Source: Streptococcus infantis (GTDB lineage Bacteria > Bacillota > Bacilli > Lactobacillales > Streptococcaceae). From it: 64,000 nt of DNA. Positions 32,187-41,429 of this stretch are shown in pieces. Location of the stretch: positions 434,001 to 498,000 of the forward strand of contig NZ_JAHZPZ010000001.1 in the NCBI RefSeq assembly GCF_019929665.1. The letters are read 5' to 3'. The notes beneath the pieces are model-generated. The model was not told the DNA's origin. It searched no databases and saw only the letters and a list, made by a program, of their open reading frames with translations. The first letter of the stretch is position 1; each line of letters starts with the position of its first letter. Position numbers and translations under genes: made by a program.

Positions 32187-32498
32187 ATGGGAAAACCTTT
32201 ATTAACAGACGAAATAATCGAGCGTGCAAATCGTGGTGAAGATATCTCTGGTCCTACTTTAGTAGATGATCAAGAAACAAAGATATTATCGACTTCATCT
32301 CAACATTATAGAGCTTCACGTTCAAGTGACCATGGTTTTAGTCAAGATACCCTAACGATTGAGGTTGAACCACAAATCCATAAAAGTCGTCGAATTGAAA
32401 ATACTAAGAGAAATGTTTTTAACTCAAAACTGAATAAGATTCTATTTGCTGTTATTCTTCTCTTAATTTTGCTAGTTTTAGCAATGAGATTTATTTAA
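32187..32498 (+). CDS. macP: MacP, membrane activator of PBP2a
   Basis: 103 residues: a cytoplasmic N-terminal region of about 80 residues and one C-terminal transmembrane helix (about 83-102) after [11 protein letters not shown]. It begins [18 protein letters not shown], matching pneumococcal MacP, which activates the class A synthase PBP2a and is phosphorylated by StkP. The candidate phospho-Thr is residue 31 in QETKI. The order glmU, NUDIX, macP, mtnN is the pneumococcal one. Confidence 0.88.
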   Translation: MGKPLLTDEIIERANRGEDISGPTLVDDQETKILSTSSQHYRASRSSDHGFSQDTLTIEVEPQIHKSRRIENTKRNVFNSKLNKILFAVILLLILLVLAMRFI

Positions 32499-32508
32499 GG
32501 GGAATGTC

Positions 32509-33204
32509 ATGAAAATTGGAATTATAGCAGCTATGCCAGAAGAGTTAGTTTTTCTGATTCAACATTTAGAAAACGCTCAAGAAGAGACGGTATTAGGAAA
32601 TAAGTATCATACGGGTAAAATTGGTTCAGTCGAGCTTGTCTTGGTGGAGAGTGGAATTGGTAAAGTCATGTCTGCTATGAGTGTAGCAATCTTAGCTAAC
32701 CACTTTAAAGTAGATGCTGTTATCAACACTGGTTCAGCTGGTGCTTTAGCAGAAGGAATCGAAGTTGGAGATGTAGTGATTGCTGATAAGCTAGCTTATC
32801 ATGATGTTGATGTGACTGCTTTTGGTTATGAATACGGTCAGATGGCCCAACAACCACTCTATTTCGAAACTGACAAGAAGTTTGTCAGTTTGATTCAAGA
32901 GAGTTTGTCTAAACTTGACCAAAAATGGCATCTAGGTTTGATTGTGACGGGTGACAGCTTTGTAGCTGGTGAAGACAAGATAGCTGCTATAAAAAAACAT
33001 TTCCCTCAAGTTCTTGCTGTGGAGATGGAAGGAGCGGCTATCGCTCAAGCAGCTCACGCGCTTAATCTACCTTTCTTAGTTGTACGTGCCATGAGTGATA
33101 ATGCTAACCACGAAGCTTCTATTTCATTTGATGAATTTATCGTAGAAGCAGGACGCAGATCGGCTCAAGCCTTGTTGACACTTTTACAATCTATTCATGA
33201 TTAA
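32509..33204 (+). CDS. mtnN: 5'-methylthioadenosine/S-adenosylhomocysteine nucleosidase
   Basis: 231-residue nucleosidase (Pfs) that cleaves MTA and SAH in methyl-cycle recycling and yields the precursor of autoinducer-2. The conserved MKIGIIAAMPEE start carries catalytic Glu12. VNTGSAGAL, VEMEGAAIAQ and RAMSDNAN form the base and ribose site. AAGGGGAATG precedes the ATG. It is the last gene before a terminator. Confidence 0.96.
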   Translation: MKIGIIAAMPEELVFLIQHLENAQEETVLGNKYHTGKIGSVELVLVESGIGKVMSAMSVAILANHFKVDAVINTGSAGALAEGIEVGDVVIADKLAYHDVDVTAFGYEYGQMAQQPLYFETDKKFVSLIQESLSKLDQKWHLGLIVTGDSFVAGEDKIAAIKKHFPQVLAVEMEGAAIAQAAHALNLPFLVVRAMSDNANHEASISFDEFIVEAGRRSAQALLTLLQSIHD

Positions 33205-33205
33205 A

Positions 33206-33239
33206 ATAAAAAGAACACTTGTTAGTGTTCTTTTTTTAG
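33206..33239 (+). terminator. terminator after mtnN
   Basis: AAGAACACT pairs with AGTGTTCTT, followed by a T-run. Confidence 0.92.
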
Positions 33240-33284
33240 GAAAAAAGGAAGCTTGTCTCTGATAGAGTTATTTTCAGTCTTTTT

Positions 33285-33293
33285 TGATATAAT
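33285..33293 (+). promoter_or_regulatory. pcrA promoter (extended -10)
   Basis: TGATATAAT, with TATAAT at 33288-33293, lies 32 bases upstream of the pcrA ATG. Confidence 0.65.
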
Positions 33294-33325
33294 AGAAACA
33301 TTGATTTGAAGAATAGGAAGAGAAA

Positions 33326-35614
33326 ATGAATCCTTTATTAAACGGTATGAATGACCGACAGGCTGAAGCGGTCCAAACAACAGAAGGTCCACTGCTGATT
33401 ATGGCGGGGGCTGGTTCTGGTAAAACACGAGTTTTGACCCATCGTATTGCCTACTTAATTGATGAAAAGATGGTTAATCCCTGGAATATTTTAGCCATTA
33501 CCTTTACCAATAAGGCTGCTCGTGAAATGAAAGAACGTGCCTATGGGCTCAATCCAGCTACACAGGACTGTTTGATAGCGACCTTTCACTCTATGTGCGT
33601 TCGTATCTTACGTCGTGATGCGGATCATATTGGTTACAATCGTAACTTTACCATTATCGATCCAGGTGAGCAGCGATCACTGATGAAGCGTATTCTCAAG
33701 CAATTAAATTTGGATCCTAAAAAGTGGAATGAACGCTCTATTTTAGGGACCATTTCTAATGCTAAGAATGATTTGATTGACGATGTTGCTTATGCTGCTC
33801 AAGCAGGAGATTTATATACAAACATTGTCGCTAAGTGTTATGAGGCCTATCAAAAGGAACTCCGTCAGTCTGAGTCAGTTGACTTTGATGATTTGATTAT
33901 GCTTACGCTTCGTCTCTTTGACCAAAATCCTGATGTCTTGACTTACTATCAGCAAAAGTTCCAATATATCCATGTTGATGAGTATCAAGATACCAATCAT
34001 GCCCAGTACCAACTGGTCAAACTGTTGGCTTCTCGCTTTAAAAATATCTGTGTTGTTGGGGATGCGGACCAGTCTATCTACGGTTGGCGTGGTGCTGATA
34101 TGCAGAATATCTTGGATTTTGAGAAGGATTATCCTCAAGCCAAGGTTGTTTTATTGGAGGAAAACTATCGCTCAACCAAAACCATTCTCCAAGCAGCTAA
34201 TGACGTTATTAAAAACAATAAAAATCGCCGTCCTAAGAATCTATGGACTCAAAATGCGGATGGGGAACAAATTGTCTACTATCGTGCCAATGACGAACAA
34301 GATGAGGCTGTTTTTGTAGCCAAAACAATTGATGAACTTGGTCGAAGTCAAAACTTCCTACACAAAGACTTTGCAGTTCTTTATCGTACTAATGCCCAGT
34401 CACGTACTATTGAGGAGGCCCTTCTCAAGTCTAATATTCCTTATACCATGGTTGGTGGTACCAAATTCTACAGCCGTAAGGAAATCCGTGATATCATTGC
34501 TTACCTCAATCTCATTGCCAACCTAAGTGATAATATCAGTTTTGAACGTATCATCAATGAACCAAAGCGTGGAATTGGCCCAGGAACTGTTGAAAAAATT
34601 CGAGACTTCGCTAATTTGCAAGAAATGTCCATGCTGGATGCTTCAGCTAATATTATGTTATCAGGAATTAAGGGTAAGGCAGCCCAGTCTATTTGGGGCT
34701 TTGCCAATATGATTCTGGATTTGAGGGAGCAACTGGATCAATTAAACATTACAGAGTTGGTTGAGGCTGTCCTTGAAAAAACAGGTTACGTTGATATTCT
34801 AAATGCACAAGCAACATTGGAGAGTAAGGCTCGGGTTGAAAATATCGAGGAGTTCCTCTCTGTTACCAAAAACTTTGATGACAATCCTGAAAGCCAAGAA
34901 GAGGAAACAGGACTAGATAAACTTAGTCGTTTCCTGAATGATCTTGCCTTAATTGCAGATACGGACTCTGGTAGTCAGGAGACGTCAGAAGTAACCTTAA
35001 TGACCTTACACGCTGCCAAAGGACTCGAGTTTCCGGTTGTCTTTATTATCGGTATGGAGGAGAATGTCTTTCCGCTTAGTCGCGCCTCTGAGGATCCTGA
35101 TGAATTAGAAGAGGAACGTCGTTTGGCATACGTAGGAATCACACGAGCCGAGAAAATTCTCTATCTAACCAACGCCAACTCTCGCTTGCTATTCGGACGT
35201 ACAAGTTACAATCGTCCGACCCGTTTTATCAACGAGATTAGTTCAGATTTGTTGACTTATCAAGGTTTGGCTCGTCCAGCTAATACAAGTTTTAAAGCAT
35301 CATACAGTAGTGGTGGTACTACATTTGGGCAAGGAATGAGTCTGGCACAGGCTCTTCAAGAACGAAAACGAAATACTGCGCCTACATCTATCCAATCAAG
35401 TGGTTTACCATTTGGACAATTTGCATCTAATAGTAAATCTTCTTCCAGTGAAACTAGCTGGTCTATCGGTGATATAGCCCTTCATAAAAAATGGGGTGAA
35501 GGAACTGTCCTTGAAGTATCAGGTAGTGGATCTACTCAGGAACTAAAAATCAACTTCCCAGAAGTCGGTTTGAAAAAACTTTTGGCAAGTGTAGCACCGA
35601 TTGAGAAGAAGTAA
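33326..35614 (+). CDS. pcrA: ATP-dependent DNA helicase PcrA
   Basis: 762-residue UvrD-family superfamily 1 helicase for repair and replication conflicts. Walker A is AGAGSGKTRVL (about residues 28-38), motif [15 protein letters not shown], motif III GDADQSIYGWRGAD, and motif VI ERRLAYVGITRAEK. The C-terminal 110 residues are low-complexity linker plus a WGEGTVLEVSG Tudor-like end that binds RNA polymerase in PcrA proteins. GGAAGAG precedes the ATG. Confidence 0.97.
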   Translation: MNPLLNGMNDRQAEAVQTTEGPLLIMAGAGSGKTRVLTHRIAYLIDEKMVNPWNILAITFTNKAAREMKERAYGLNPATQDCLIATFHSMCVRILRRDADHIGYNRNFTIIDPGEQRSLMKRILKQLNLDPKKWNERSILGTISNAKNDLIDDVAYAAQAGDLYTNIVAKCYEAYQKELRQSESVDFDDLIMLTLRLFDQNPDVLTYYQQKFQYIHVDEYQDTNHAQYQLVKLLASRFKNICVVGDADQSIYGWRGADMQNILDFEKDYPQAKVVLLEENYRSTKTILQAANDVIKNNKNRRPKNLWTQNADGEQIVYYRANDEQDEAVFVAKTIDELGRSQNFLHKDFAVLYRTNAQSRTIEEALLKSNIPYTMVGGTKFYSRKEIRDIIAYLNLIANLSDNISFERIINEPKRGIGPGTVEKIRDFANLQEMSMLDASANIMLSGIKGKAAQSIWGFANMILDLREQLDQLNITELVEAVLEKTGYVDILNAQATLESKARVENIEEFLSVTKNFDDNPESQEEETGLDKLSRFLNDLALIADTDSGSQETSEVTLMTLHAAKGLEFPVVFIIGMEENVFPLSRASEDPDELEEERRLAYVGITRAEKILYLTNANSRLLFGRTSYNRPTRFINEISSDLLTYQGLARPANTSFKASYSSGGTTFGQGMSLAQALQERKRNTAPTSIQSSGLPFGQFASNSKSSSSETSWSIGDIALHKKWGEGTVLEVSGSGSTQELKINFPEVGLKKLLASVAPIEKK

Positions 35615-35744
35615 GTTATCTAAATGAATAAGATTCCCTTATCACAAGATTGTGATAATTTACAAGTTTTTAACAAATAGCTTTTTAAACTTCACTATCT
35701 TAAAAAATAGTGTATAATTGAGACTGTTTTTGAAAGGAGAAAAA

Positions 35745-36005
35745 ATGACTGAAAAACAAATGAAAACTTTAGGTTGGATTGCAACCTTTATGTCTGTAAT
35801 GATGTATGTCTCTTATATTCCTCAAATTATGAATAACCTTGCTGGTCAAAAAGGAAATTTTATCCAACCTGCAGTAGCTGCACTTAACTGCAGTCTTTGG
35901 GTTTACTACGGTCTCTTTAAGAAAGAACGTGATATTCCTTTGGCAGCAGCTAATGCACCAGGTATCGTTTTTGGACTTATTACCGCATTGACAGCTTTAA
36001 TTTAA
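35745..36005 (+). CDS. SemiSWEET family sugar transporter
   Basis: 86-residue protein with three membrane helices, forming one MtN3/PQ-loop unit. The motif YISYIPQI-like MYVSYIPQIMNNL is in helix 1 and LNCSLWVYYG in helix 2. SemiSWEETs dimerise to make a uniport sugar path. The frame opens at 35718, but the ATG at 35745 has AAAGGAG before it and gives the family length. The promoter TATAAT is at about 35713. It is followed by its own terminator. Confidence 0.9.
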   Translation: MTEKQMKTLGWIATFMSVMMYVSYIPQIMNNLAGQKGNFIQPAVAALNCSLWVYYGLFKKERDIPLAAANAPGIVFGLITALTALI

Positions 36006-36015
36006 TACATAGGGT

Positions 36016-36054
36016 GAACTCTTCTTCGTATTTAAGCATGAAGGAGAGTTTTTC
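36016..36054 (+). terminator. terminator after the SemiSWEET gene
   Basis: AACTCTTCTTC and GAAGGAGAGTT pair with one mismatch, then a T-rich tract. Confidence 0.8.
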
Positions 36055-36110
36055 TTTATCCGAAATTCCTAAAAAAACATGATATAATACTATTAGAAAG
36101 GTTGGTGTTT

Positions 36111-36812
36111 ATGGCTAGAATACTTATCGTTGAAGATAATAATGAGATTCAAGAAATTTTGAGAACTCTTCTTTCTGAGGAGCATGAGGTGATTCAGGCT
36201 TTTTCTGGTACTGAAGGTATGATACGATTTGAACAAGGTGACATTGATCTAATCCTGCTAGATATTATGCTTCCGGGAAAAAATGGTGATCAGGTTTTAA
36301 AAGCCATTAGACACGATAGTTCAGTTCCTGTCATCATGCTAACTGCCCTAAGCGATAAAAAGCTCATCAGCCAATATCTCTTAGATGGTGCTAATGATTA
36401 TATTGTAAAGCCTTTTGATTTGGATGAAGTTTTTGCCAGGGTTACGGTACAATTACGTCAAAATAGTGACAAGCAAGCAGCTGAAATCGAACATCCTGAC
36501 AAGTTGATTCAACAGTTAAAAAATATTCAATTTGATGCAGATAGTTTTGAAATCAAAAATAGCCAGGAAACTATTCGCCTAGCTAAGAAAGAATGCTTGA
36601 TTCTCCAAACCTTGTTGGGACATCCTAAGAAAATTTTCACGAAAGAAGAACTCTATGAATTAGTTTGGGAGGATCCTTATTTACCAGGCGACAATACTCT
36701 CAACACTCATTTAAGTAACCTCCGTAAAAAATTAAGCCAACTTGATCCAGAGCAAGAGTATATTGAAACTATCTGGGGAGTTGGTGTTCGATTAAAAGGA
36801 GATGAGCAATGA
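36111..36812 (+). CDS. OmpR/PhoB-family response regulator
   Basis: 233 residues. The receiver domain (1-115) has acidic residues Glu8 and Asp9, phosphoacceptor Asp51 in LILLDIMLPG, and Lys in YIVKPFD. The C-terminal winged helix (about 135-232) ends NTHLSNLRKKL and GVGVRLKG. The ATG at 36111 after GAAAGG is the natural start; an earlier TTG at 36102 lies in the ribosome-site region. It overlaps the kinase gene by four bases. The neighbouring convergent ABC transporter is a possible target. Confidence 0.93.
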   Translation: MARILIVEDNNEIQEILRTLLSEEHEVIQAFSGTEGMIRFEQGDIDLILLDIMLPGKNGDQVLKAIRHDSSVPVIMLTALSDKKLISQYLLDGANDYIVKPFDLDEVFARVTVQLRQNSDKQAAEIEHPDKLIQQLKNIQFDADSFEIKNSQETIRLAKKECLILQTLLGHPKKIFTKEELYELVWEDPYLPGDNTLNTHLSNLRKKLSQLDPEQEYIETIWGVGVRLKGDEQ

Positions 36813-37687
36813 TCTATATTTTACTTTCTTTGCTACTGCTGGTTATTATCCTATTGACGATAGGATTGATTCGCTATCATCTAGCACTCGTAAACTTGAG
36901 CCAACAAATTGAAGACAAGATTCGGACTGGAAGTATGAAGAGAATAGGAGTATCAACTTTCTCCAAGGATTTTTTACATCTTTACCAGCAAATCAATCAT
37001 CTCTTTCAAGAAGTTGAGCAGTCACGCTTGATTATGAAGCGAGAGAAGCAGACTTTAGACATGGCTATTAGCAATATTGCACACGATATTCGAACACCTT
37101 TAACGATTGCGTCAGGTTATACTCAGCAATTGCTTAAAACAGAAAATCCTGAGTCTGAGAGTTTGAAAAAAATTGCTCATCATCTCAATCAAGTTTCAAA
37201 ACGGCTAGAGGCTCTTTTGGACTATCGTCGGTTAATGGAAGGAGCAGTTAAACCTGACTTATCTGAGTTAGAAGTTTCAACATTTATGACGCAAAAATTG
37301 CTGACCTATTATGATTCTTTTCAGACGGCAAAGATTAACCTTGATTTTCAAGTAGAACCTGGTCTCTATTTATTAACAGATCCAGATTTATTAGATCGTA
37401 TGTTACAAAATCTTATTGGCAATGTTCTAAAACATGGCAAGAACGAAGCGAGATTTTCTCTGAAGGAAGTGGACAATCATATCTGTTTGGAAATTGCTAA
37501 TCTGGTCAAACAACCCATTCGTAAAATTGAAAATCTCAGTCAACGATTTTACTCTGAAAACCTCTCAGATACTGAAGAATCATCAGGTTTAGGTCTTTAT
37601 ATTACAGAAGAATTATCCCATCTACTTAGTGCAGAACTACAACTAAGTACAGATGGTTCTTGGTTTATAGTTAGAGTTCTCTTTTAA
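36809..37687 (+). CDS. sensor histidine kinase with a single N-terminal membrane helix
   Basis: 292 residues. One helix at residues 2-23 is followed directly by a cytoplasmic coiled region. The DHp box has His92 in SNIAHDIRTPL, the N box is NLIGNVLKHG, and the G box SSGLGLYITEEL. There is almost no extracellular domain, so it may sense in the membrane or through a partner, as in BceS-like kinases linked to peptide-antibiotic ABC systems. It overlaps the regulator gene (ATGA). Confidence 0.92.
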   Translation: MIYILLSLLLLVIILLTIGLIRYHLALVNLSQQIEDKIRTGSMKRIGVSTFSKDFLHLYQQINHLFQEVEQSRLIMKREKQTLDMAISNIAHDIRTPLTIASGYTQQLLKTENPESESLKKIAHHLNQVSKRLEALLDYRRLMEGAVKPDLSELEVSTFMTQKLLTYYDSFQTAKINLDFQVEPGLYLLTDPDLLDRMLQNLIGNVLKHGKNEARFSLKEVDNHICLEIANLVKQPIRKIENLSQRFYSENLSDTEESSGLGLYITEELSHLLSAELQLSTDGSWFIVRVLF

Positions 37688-37694
37688 AGCAAAG

Positions 37695-37730
37695 AACCTC
37701 CTCTTTTTGAATAGAGGAGGTTGTTTTTAT
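37695..37730. terminator. bidirectional terminator between the kinase gene and the ABC permease gene
   Basis: AACCTCCTCT and AGAGGAGGTT form a perfect 10-bp stem, with T-rich sequence on the plus side. Confidence 0.88.
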
Positions 37731-38485
37731 AGGCTTTTCTTCTTGAAAATTATCAGTCCACTGAAAGAGAAGAAAAGTATGACCGTTACGCAAACCGTTA
37801 TGGTATAGAGAACAGCTTGACTATAGGCAGTCATAGCATAGGCAAAATTCAAGGATAAATAGCGCAAAATCTCGATATCTGGAAAGATAAGCATTGGCAT
37901 TGAAAGTAAGATAGAACTAATTAAATAGCCAATGAAAACAGCCAAATAAGAATGAGTCACATAGAGAATGAAGGACACAATAGATAGCCAAGCTAGAAGG
38001 CAGAGGAATTGAATAGTAATTGTTAGAAGGAGATTGCCAATAAATCCTTCTGGCATCGTACCAATCCCGTTTAGGATAGTTGCTGGTACGAAAGCAATGA
38101 CTAGGCTAATAAGAATTTGCATTAGAGCGATACTTGCTAATACAACAGATTTGGCAAAGAAGAATTCTGTACGAGAAACACCCACTGTCAAACTATTTTT
38201 ATAGAGTTTTCCGATAAGATCAACTCCTAGAACTAAGCAAGCAAGGATAATGCAGAGGAAAACTAGGTTTGAACCTTGACTAGATGCGTTAATCAGGGCT
38301 TGAATACCATCCCAGCCCTTACTTGGAAGTTCAGTTTCTGGAGGTGTTGTATCAACTGACATTAGATGTCCTGTAGCCCCAATAGTAGCTCCCATTAACA
38401 TGAGTGCAAAGAGAACAATCTCTGTAATCCAAAAACCTTTGGAACGGAAAAGACGGTAAAAGTCTGCTTGAATTGTGTGTATCAT
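37727..38485 (-). CDS. ABC-2 type transporter permease
   Basis: 252 residues with about six membrane helices: one near the N terminus after ADFYRLFRSKGFW, then a cluster from residue 70 to the end. This is the layout of ABC-2 permeases of the bacitracin or lantibiotic export/immunity type. It starts 10 bases after the ATPase gene ends, with AGGAGG as ribosome site. Substrate unknown. It converges with a two-component system. Confidence 0.85.
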   Translation of the reverse strand: MIHTIQADFYRLFRSKGFWITEIVLFALMLMGATIGATGHLMSVDTTPPETELPSKGWDGIQALINASSQGSNLVFLCIILACLVLGVDLIGKLYKNSLTVGVSRTEFFFAKSVVLASIALMQILISLVIAFVPATILNGIGTMPEGFIGNLLLTITIQFLCLLAWLSIVSFILYVTHSYLAVFIGYLISSILLSMPMLIFPDIEILRYLSLNFAYAMTAYSQAVLYTITVCVTVILFFSFSGLIIFKKKSL

Positions 38486-38495
38486 GGTGTTCCTC

Positions 38496-39404
38496 CTATT
38501 TTACTAATTGTGTGAAGTATTCTTCAAGATTTTGACGAGCATAGTAAATCTCATCCACATCAACATCTGCTAGAGTAAGTTCTTTGAGAATGCGTTTGAC
38601 ATCTTGTTCATGACTAAAAATATGAATCTCATTATCTGAATTAACAACTTTAAATTCAAGATGCACTTTGTCTTTTAAGATTTGACTAGCTTTTTCTTTG
38701 TCACTTGTTTTTAGAACAATATAGTCTTCATTCAGTGTCTCAAATTCGGCCTTACTGATTTCTCGAATGATTTTCCCTTGGTCAAGAATTCCAAAGCGAT
38801 TGGCAACCAGATAGAGTTCTGACAAGATATGACTAGAGATGAGAATTGTTATTCCTAGTTCTTGATTCAGACGTTGAATCATTTGACGAAACTCTTTGAT
38901 ACCGATTGGGTCAAGTCCATTTATAGGTTCATCAAGGATGAGAAAGTCTGGTTTTGATAGTAGGGCAATCGCAATGCCTAGGCGTTGTTTCATTCCAAGA
39001 GAGAAATCTCGAAAAACTTTTCTACCTGTATCTGTTAACCCCACATACTTTAATGTTTCTTGAATGACTTGATCAGCATTTGGGATATGTCGAATAGTAC
39101 AATAGTATCTTAGATTTTGATAGGCTGTTAAATGATTGTGAGCTACTGGGGATTCAATGACTGAACCTACTCGAGATAGGGCTTTCGTGCACTCCTTATA
39201 CCCTTGACTAGAAAAGAGGGAAATAGTTCCTTGGTCAGCAGATAATAATTGGGTAATGATTTTAATTAGAGTTGTCTTACCAGCACCATTTTTTCCGATA
39301 AGTCCATAGATATCTCCTTCTTTAACTGAGAGACTAAGATCTTGTAGAATAGGTTGTTTGCCAAATTGTTTGGACAAGCCATGGATTTCGAGGACTGTTT
39401 TCAT
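38496..39404 (-). CDS. ABC transporter ATP-binding protein (BcrA-like)
   Basis: 302 residues. Walker A is GLIGKNGAGKTTLIK (residues 35-49), the signature FSLGMKQRLG, Walker B FLILDEPINGLD, and the switch His is in LISSHIL. A C-terminal extension of about 80 residues is typical of ABC-2 ATPases such as BcrA and the lantibiotic-immunity F proteins. AAAGGAG precedes the ATG. First gene of the operon, with a BOX element in its upstream region. Confidence 0.9.
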   Translation of the reverse strand: MKTVLEIHGLSKQFGKQPILQDLSLSVKEGDIYGLIGKNGAGKTTLIKIITQLLSADQGTISLFSSQGYKECTKALSRVGSVIESPVAHNHLTAYQNLRYYCTIRHIPNADQVIQETLKYVGLTDTGRKVFRDFSLGMKQRLGIAIALLSKPDFLILDEPINGLDPIGIKEFRQMIQRLNQELGITILISSHILSELYLVANRFGILDQGKIIREISKAEFETLNEDYIVLKTSDKEKASQILKDKVHLEFKVVNSDNEIHIFSHEQDVKRILKELTLADVDVDEIYYARQNLEEYFTQLVK

Positions 39405-39421
39405 AGTTTTCTCCTTTAACC

Positions 39422-39532
39422 TTAATACTCAATGAAAAACAAAGAGCAAACTAGGAAGCGAGCCGCAGGCTGTACTTGAGTACGGCAAGGCGAAGCTGAC
39501 GTGGTTTGAATTTGATTTTCGAAGAGTATAAG
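39422..39532 (-). repeat. BOX repeat element, A-C form (no boxB)
   Basis: Read on the minus strand, it starts TATACTCTTCGAAAATC, contains CCACGTCAGCTTCGCC and ends TTTTCATTGAGTA. These are the hallmark sequences of pneumococcal boxA and boxC. No boxB lies between them. The ends are partly complementary (ACTC...GAGT), as expected of a mobilisable miniature element. It lies 18 bases upstream of the ABC ATPase start codon. Confidence 0.93.
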
Positions 39533-39553
39533 ATGTTTTATTTTTATAACTCT

Positions 39554-39585
39554 AGTATAAAGCATAGATATCAAAGAATCGTCAA
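39554..39585 (-). promoter_or_regulatory. candidate ABC operon promoter upstream of BOX
   Basis: Minus-strand TTGACG (39580-39585) and TTTATA (39556-39561, spacer 18) or TATACT (39554-39559, spacer 20). If used, the transcript carries the whole BOX element in its leader. Confidence 0.45.
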
Positions 39586-39628
39586 GCATTTCTAAAGAGT
39601 TTCTAAAGTTTTTAAATTTTAAAAAAAT

Positions 39629-39672
39629 AAAAGCCCAGTTGGCTAGAAATACTAGTTGACTGGGCTTATTTT
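39629..39672 (-). terminator. terminator of the HAD hydrolase gene
   Basis: AAGCCCAGT and ACTGGGCTT pair across about 20 bases, with A/T runs on both sides. Confidence 0.8.
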
Positions 39673-40482
39673 CTACAAAATATATTTCTCAATAGCGCGT
39701 GCAACACCATCTTCTTCATTGCTAGCAGTTACGGCATCAGCGAGAGATTTTACGTGGTCGCTGGCATTTCCCATGGCGATCCCCAGCCCAGCAAACTCTA
39801 ACATCTCAATGTCGTTATTGGCATCACCCATAGCCATGATTTCAGAAGGTTGGATATCTAAAATCTCAGCCAAACGAGAAAGTGCTGAAGCCTTTGTTGT
39901 ACCGAGTGGCATTGCTTCATAGATAACAGGTTGAGAACGAACACCGCTAAATCTCTGACAAAGTTCATCAGCAAATCGTTGTTCAAAGTCATCTGTCTGT
40001 TCTTTTGTCCCTAAAAACATTCCCTGGAACATACGATATTTACCACTAGTAGCTTCCTCTAGTGTGATTTCAGTCAGGTCAGCAAAGACAAGTGTGGCAT
40101 CATATTGAACGATAGGATTTGGTTTGCCTCCGAGAACGAAATAGTGCTCTTCATCAAAGAGAGTCAACTGGACTTCACTCTTTTCAGCAAGGTCATTGAG
40201 GTATTCGATGTCAGATTTGCTAAGTTCCCGCCAGTCGACAAGGCTCCAGTCGCTGGTTTGGTGGGTAGAACAACCATTATTGACAATAACGTATTCATTT
40301 TGCAAATCAAGACCGAGTTTCTTGTAGTAGGGAAGAACTCCAAAGAGAGGTCGTCCAGTACATAGAACCAGTTTAACACCTTTTTCGATAGCCTTACGAA
40401 TGGCGTCAATATGAGCTTGAGGGATTTCCTTTGCTTCGTTGAGAAGAGTACCATCCATATCCAGAGCAAGTAGTTTAATCAT
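39673..40482 (-). CDS. Cof-type HAD-IIB sugar-phosphate phosphatase
   Basis: 269 residues. HAD motif I is LLALDMDGTLLNE (catalytic Asp8 and Asp10), motif II VLCTGRP, and motif IV MAMGDANNDIEML. A C2B cap lies between them. Such Cof/YidA-type enzymes dephosphorylate sugar phosphates or flavin precursors, and the substrate is not predictable. Monocistronic, ending in the hairpin at 39629-39672. Confidence 0.92.
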   Translation of the reverse strand: MIKLLALDMDGTLLNEAKEIPQAHIDAIRKAIEKGVKLVLCTGRPLFGVLPYYKKLGLDLQNEYVIVNNGCSTHQTSDWSLVDWRELSKSDIEYLNDLAEKSEVQLTLFDEEHYFVLGGKPNPIVQYDATLVFADLTEITLEEATSGKYRMFQGMFLGTKEQTDDFEQRFADELCQRFSGVRSQPVIYEAMPLGTTKASALSRLAEILDIQPSEIMAMGDANNDIEMLEFAGLGIAMGNASDHVKSLADAVTASNEEDGVARAIEKYIL

Positions 40483-40666
40483 AGCATTTCCCTTTTTCGT
40501 GTTTTGCTTATATTATAGCATATTTTGAGGCAAATGAGTCTAAAGCTAAGTGAAATACCATTTCTATTTAGGTTTTTAGTAGATCGATAACGAAAATATG
40601 ATATACTAAATTAGTAATATATTTAATATTTATGCTGATAATGGATAAAAAATCAGAGGACTTGGC

Positions 40667-41338
40667 ATGAAAAAAAGAACAGTACAGATTTTACTAGCCT
40701 TGTTAGTAATTATTTATAGAAAGACATGATTTTGGTGGATTTTTAATCATTTTGCAGGTAGGCTTGTACCTGCTAGTAGAGAATTTTTTCAAATTCTTTC
40801 TTTTTTAGAGTTTAGCGTTACTTTTCTAGCTATTCTTTATTTACTAGTATTCGAAGGTAGAAGAACTTTTGAGTTGAAGTGGAAATGGAGATATCCAGTT
40901 TATTTGCTTCTTGCTTATGGAGTCAATCATCTTTCAGGTATTGTGTTTTCCTTTTTAACCCCAGCAACGTCCAATCAAATGGCTTTAAATGAATTAGTTG
41001 AGATGACAGGGCGACAAGAGTTACTATATTTATTGCTTATTACTTGTCTGCTAGGACCAATTACAGAAGAATTGGTTTATCGAGGAGTTCTGATGAATAC
41101 ATTTTTGAAAGATTCACCTTGGTATGGAGATGTTTTACTATCAGCCTGTGTCTTTGGCTATGTGCATGTTTCTGATGGTATAACACCACTTGCCTTTTTC
41201 ACCTATGCAAGCGGAGGAGCGATTGTAGCATTCCTCTACCGAAAAACTCATTCTCTCTATTATCCCATTTTGCTCCATATCATGATTAACATTTTAGCAT
41301 TTTGGGAATTATGGGTACTCTTGTTTTCTGGTACTTAA
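40667..41338 (+). pseudogene. CPBP-family membrane protease gene with in-frame stop at codon 21
   Basis: From the ATG at 40667 the frame reads MKKRTVQILLALLVIIYRKT, then TGA (40727-40729), then stays open in the same frame to 41336. It would make 223 residues, the usual CPBP (Abi/Rce1-like) length. The intact 3' part carries the conserved motifs TEELVYRGVLM (catalytic Glu-Glu and Arg), FGYVHVSD and LLHIMIN. Restart at the TTG at 40874 would give 154 residues with most catalytic helices but without the first two membrane helices. Either a recently broken gene or a gene with an alternative start. Confidence 0.75.
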
Positions 41339-41345
41339 TAACTAT

Positions 41346-41373
41346 AAAAGGTCGGATTTTATTCCGACTTTTT
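41346..41373 (+). terminator. terminator after the CPBP gene
   Basis: GTCGG and CCGAC pair with flanking A/T pairs, then T6. Confidence 0.78.
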
Positions 41374-41429
41374 TGATATGGGACAGGTTAAAATTAGGAC
41401 TTTATATCAATCTGTTTTGACTTAAAAAA

